From a virus, in the IMG/VR virus record IMGVR_UViG_3300044712_002160, positions 1 to 31,718 of that record: DNA of 31,718 nt. The stretch is one strand, 5' to 3'. Under the pieces are notes generated by a model, which worked only from the letters and a program-made list of their open reading frames with translations, made no database searches and was not told where the DNA came from. The position numbers were made by a program, and so were the translations under genes. Positions 30,275-31,718 of the stretch are shown piece after piece. How positions within the stretch are numbered: position 1 is the stretch's first letter; each line of letters begins with the position of its first letter.

Positions 30275-31510
30275 TCAAGCCATGAGAATCGGCACCTGTC
30301 CGCTGAACTGTGCCCACCTCTCGATCACCACCGCCGCGTAAAGTGGATCCAGTTCCACCGCCCTGCATCGGCGATTCAACTGCTCGCAGACGATCAGTGT
30401 TGTCCCACTGCCAACGAACGGGTCCAGCACCACATCACCAGGCAGGGACGAGTTCACCAATGACCGCTCTACCAATGGAAGCGGCTTCATCGTGGGATGA
30501 TCTTCACTGCGCTTCGGGCGATCAATCTGCCACACGTCGCTCTGTTTGCGGTCCACCACTTCACGGAGTCTCCCCGCGTCGTTTCGCCAGCCGTACCACA
30601 GCGGCTCGAACTGGGTGTGATAATCCTTCCTCGAAAGCACCAACTGATCTTTCATCCAGATGATCGTGCTCGACCAATGGAAACCATAATCACGCAGTGC
30701 CTTGTCGATCACAGGCCATTCCTGAGCGCTCATCACCAGATAGATCAACGCACCCTTCTCACTGAAGTCGTGCATATTCTTTACAGCCGCTCGAATGAAC
30801 TCAGGAAACTTCTCGCCCAGATTGTCGTTCTTCATCGTCCGCTTTTTATATCCCTGTGCATTTTGATCTTCGATGTTCCCGCCATAGTCCACATTCCAAG
30901 GGGGGTCCGTCCACGTGATCTGCGCCAACTCACCCTGCAACAGCATGGTCAACACCGCCGCGTCGGTACAGTCTCCGATTGCCAGGCGATGCTCTCCCAG
31001 CTTCCAGATCTGCCCCTCTTCTGTTTTCCATTTTGCGACCAGCTCCTCTCCATGCTCCACCAGTTCAACAGGATCCGCGGTCTCTTCTTTCACGTGTTGA
31101 TCCACGTCCATCAATAGTCTCTGTAGTTCCTTGTCCAGGAAACCGAGCGAATCCATGTCCATCCCTGCCGCGGCGTCCTCTGCGATAACGGATGCATCCC
31201 ATGCCAAGTCCAATTCTGCCACGCGGTTATCCAGGTATGCCAGCCTGCGCGCTTCACCTGTACCATCATCCAAGTCCAGGTCTTCCCGTTGCACAACCAC
31301 CAACTCGTCCCGACTCGATGGCACAATGCGGACCTTGAGTCCTGCCTTCCTCGCCGCGGCCAGCGTCTTGTTCCCAGCAATGATGCGTCCGTTCTTGTCG
31401 CTCAGAATGGATCGTCCCGCTCCCAGTTCCGTCACCGATTGCTCGAGTAGTTCTCGCCCGCGCTCCGTGCCCTTGTTGGCGTTGCGATCATCGAATTTCA
31501 AATCAGTCAT
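30275..31510 (-). CDS. ParB-like domain fused to DNA methyltransferase (N4/N6, beta class)
   Basis: A protein of 411 residues. The N-terminal part (about 1-110) resembles a ParB/sulfiredoxin-like domain: RGRELLEQSVTELGAGRSIL, then GRIIAGNKTLAAARKAGLKV, a G-N-x-x-x-x-A-A-x-x-x-G signature. The methyltransferase follows with catalytic DPPW in ITWTDPPWNVDYGG (about 205), a target-recognition middle, and the AdoMet motif LDPFVGSGTT near the C-terminus (about 370). The order catalytic motif before AdoMet motif marks the beta class of amino-methyltransferases. It probably modifies phage DNA to evade host restriction. It overlaps the partial methyltransferase gene by 8 nt, and their C-termini are similar, suggesting duplication. 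Confidence 0.9.
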   Translation of the reverse strand: MTDLKFDDRNANKGTERGRELLEQSVTELGAGRSILSDKNGRIIAGNKTLAAARKAGLKVRIVPSSRDELVVVQREDLDLDDGTGEARRLAYLDNRVAELDLAWDASVIAEDAAAGMDMDSLGFLDKELQRLLMDVDQHVKEETADPVELVEHGEELVAKWKTEEGQIWKLGEHRLAIGDCTDAAVLTMLLQGELAQITWTDPPWNVDYGGNIEDQNAQGYKKRTMKNDNLGEKFPEFIRAAVKNMHDFSEKGALIYLVMSAQEWPVIDKALRDYGFHWSSTIIWMKDQLVLSRKDYHTQFEPLWYGWRNDAGRLREVVDRKQSDVWQIDRPKRSEDHPTMKPLPLVERSLVNSSLPGDVVLDPFVGSGTTLIVCEQLNRRCRAVELDPLYAAVVIERWAQFSGQVPILMA

Positions 31511-31718
31511 TCTGAACCTCGACTTTGATGGGGGTCTTTCCCGTCAGGATATTCCAGCGCTCCAGTGTAGCCGCCACGTACACTGGGCTGACATCTACAC
31601 CACAGCAGACCCGTTTCATCACCTCGCAGGCGATCAGTGTCGTGCCGCTTCCCAGGAACGGTTCGAACACGATCTCGTTCTTCCTGGAATAAAGCATCAG
31701 ATGCCGCAACGGCAGTTC
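31503..31718 (-). CDS. DNA methyltransferase, C-terminal part (cut by the window edge)
   Basis: The frame is open to the right edge; 71 residues are visible. They include IVFEPFLGSGTTLIACEVMK, the AdoMet-binding motif, then GVDVSPVYVAATLERWNILT and a short tail. This is the C-terminal end of a beta-class N4/N6 amino-methyltransferase like the next gene, whose matching end reads LDPFVGSGTTLIVCEQLNRR. The true start lies outside the window. It overlaps the next gene by 8 nt, so the two are co-translated. Confidence 0.88.
   Translation of the reverse strand, partial: ELPLRHLMLYSRKNEIVFEPFLGSGTTLIACEVMKRVCCGVDVSPVYVAATLERWNILTGKTPIKVEVQND

Overview
The window is accessory bacterial DNA joined to most of the late region of a temperate tailed phage. 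It has four blocks: (A) a stretch of small, AT-rich, poorly known genes (about 1-2122, plus strand); (B) a defence or modification block (2187-8252); (C) a large serine recombinase (8434-10074, plus strand); (D) a minus-strand siphovirus-type structural, packaging and lysis region (10119 to the right edge). The host is a bacterium that uses Shine-Dalgarno signals. The protein style and the short GC-rich palindromes between genes suggest Chloroflexota (Anaerolineae-like), but that is an impression from memory. No rRNA, tRNA or host housekeeping gene is present to test it.

Block A may begin with the first codons of a transposase running off the left edge. It then holds five small genes: an unknown acidic protein, a DUF6173-like protein, two small membrane proteins and a TPR-like protein with a C-terminal membrane anchor. 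Block B holds a single-chain type IIG (Eco57I-like) restriction-modification enzyme on the plus strand. Convergent to it is a two-gene minus-strand operon: a GHKL (Hsp90/MORC-like) ATPase fused to a C-terminal PD-(D/E)XK-type nuclease domain, followed 5 nt later by a D12-class adenine methyltransferase. That pair is the best candidate in the window for a little-described defence system.

Block C, the recombinase, diverges from the ATPase gene and converges on the phage tail genes. A bidirectional terminator lies between it and the tail genes. A 12-bp-arm dyad resembling a serine-integrase attachment site sits inside the recombinase 3' end.

Block D read 5' to 3' (right to left): the C-terminus of a DNA methyltransferase; a ParB-domain DNA methyltransferase; three small genes; a leader with a promoter and a strong intrinsic terminator; two small membrane proteins and an M23 endolysin; small and large terminase; a portal fused to a MuF head-morphogenesis domain; an HK97-type prohead protease; major capsid protein; a possible decoration protein; head-tail connector; neck and tail completion proteins; tail tube; tail assembly chaperones joined by a -1 frameshift at a seven-A slippery site; tape measure (691 aa); a large distal-tail protein; a tail hub protein; and a tail fibre. 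Most junctions are overlaps or a few bases, so this is one long late operon. The few wider gaps contain strong hairpins, several just after genes for high-copy virion proteins. The lysis genes lie upstream of the terminase instead of after the tail genes. Phage repressor and replication genes are not seen and would lie outside the window. No stretch over 300 bases lacks a gene.
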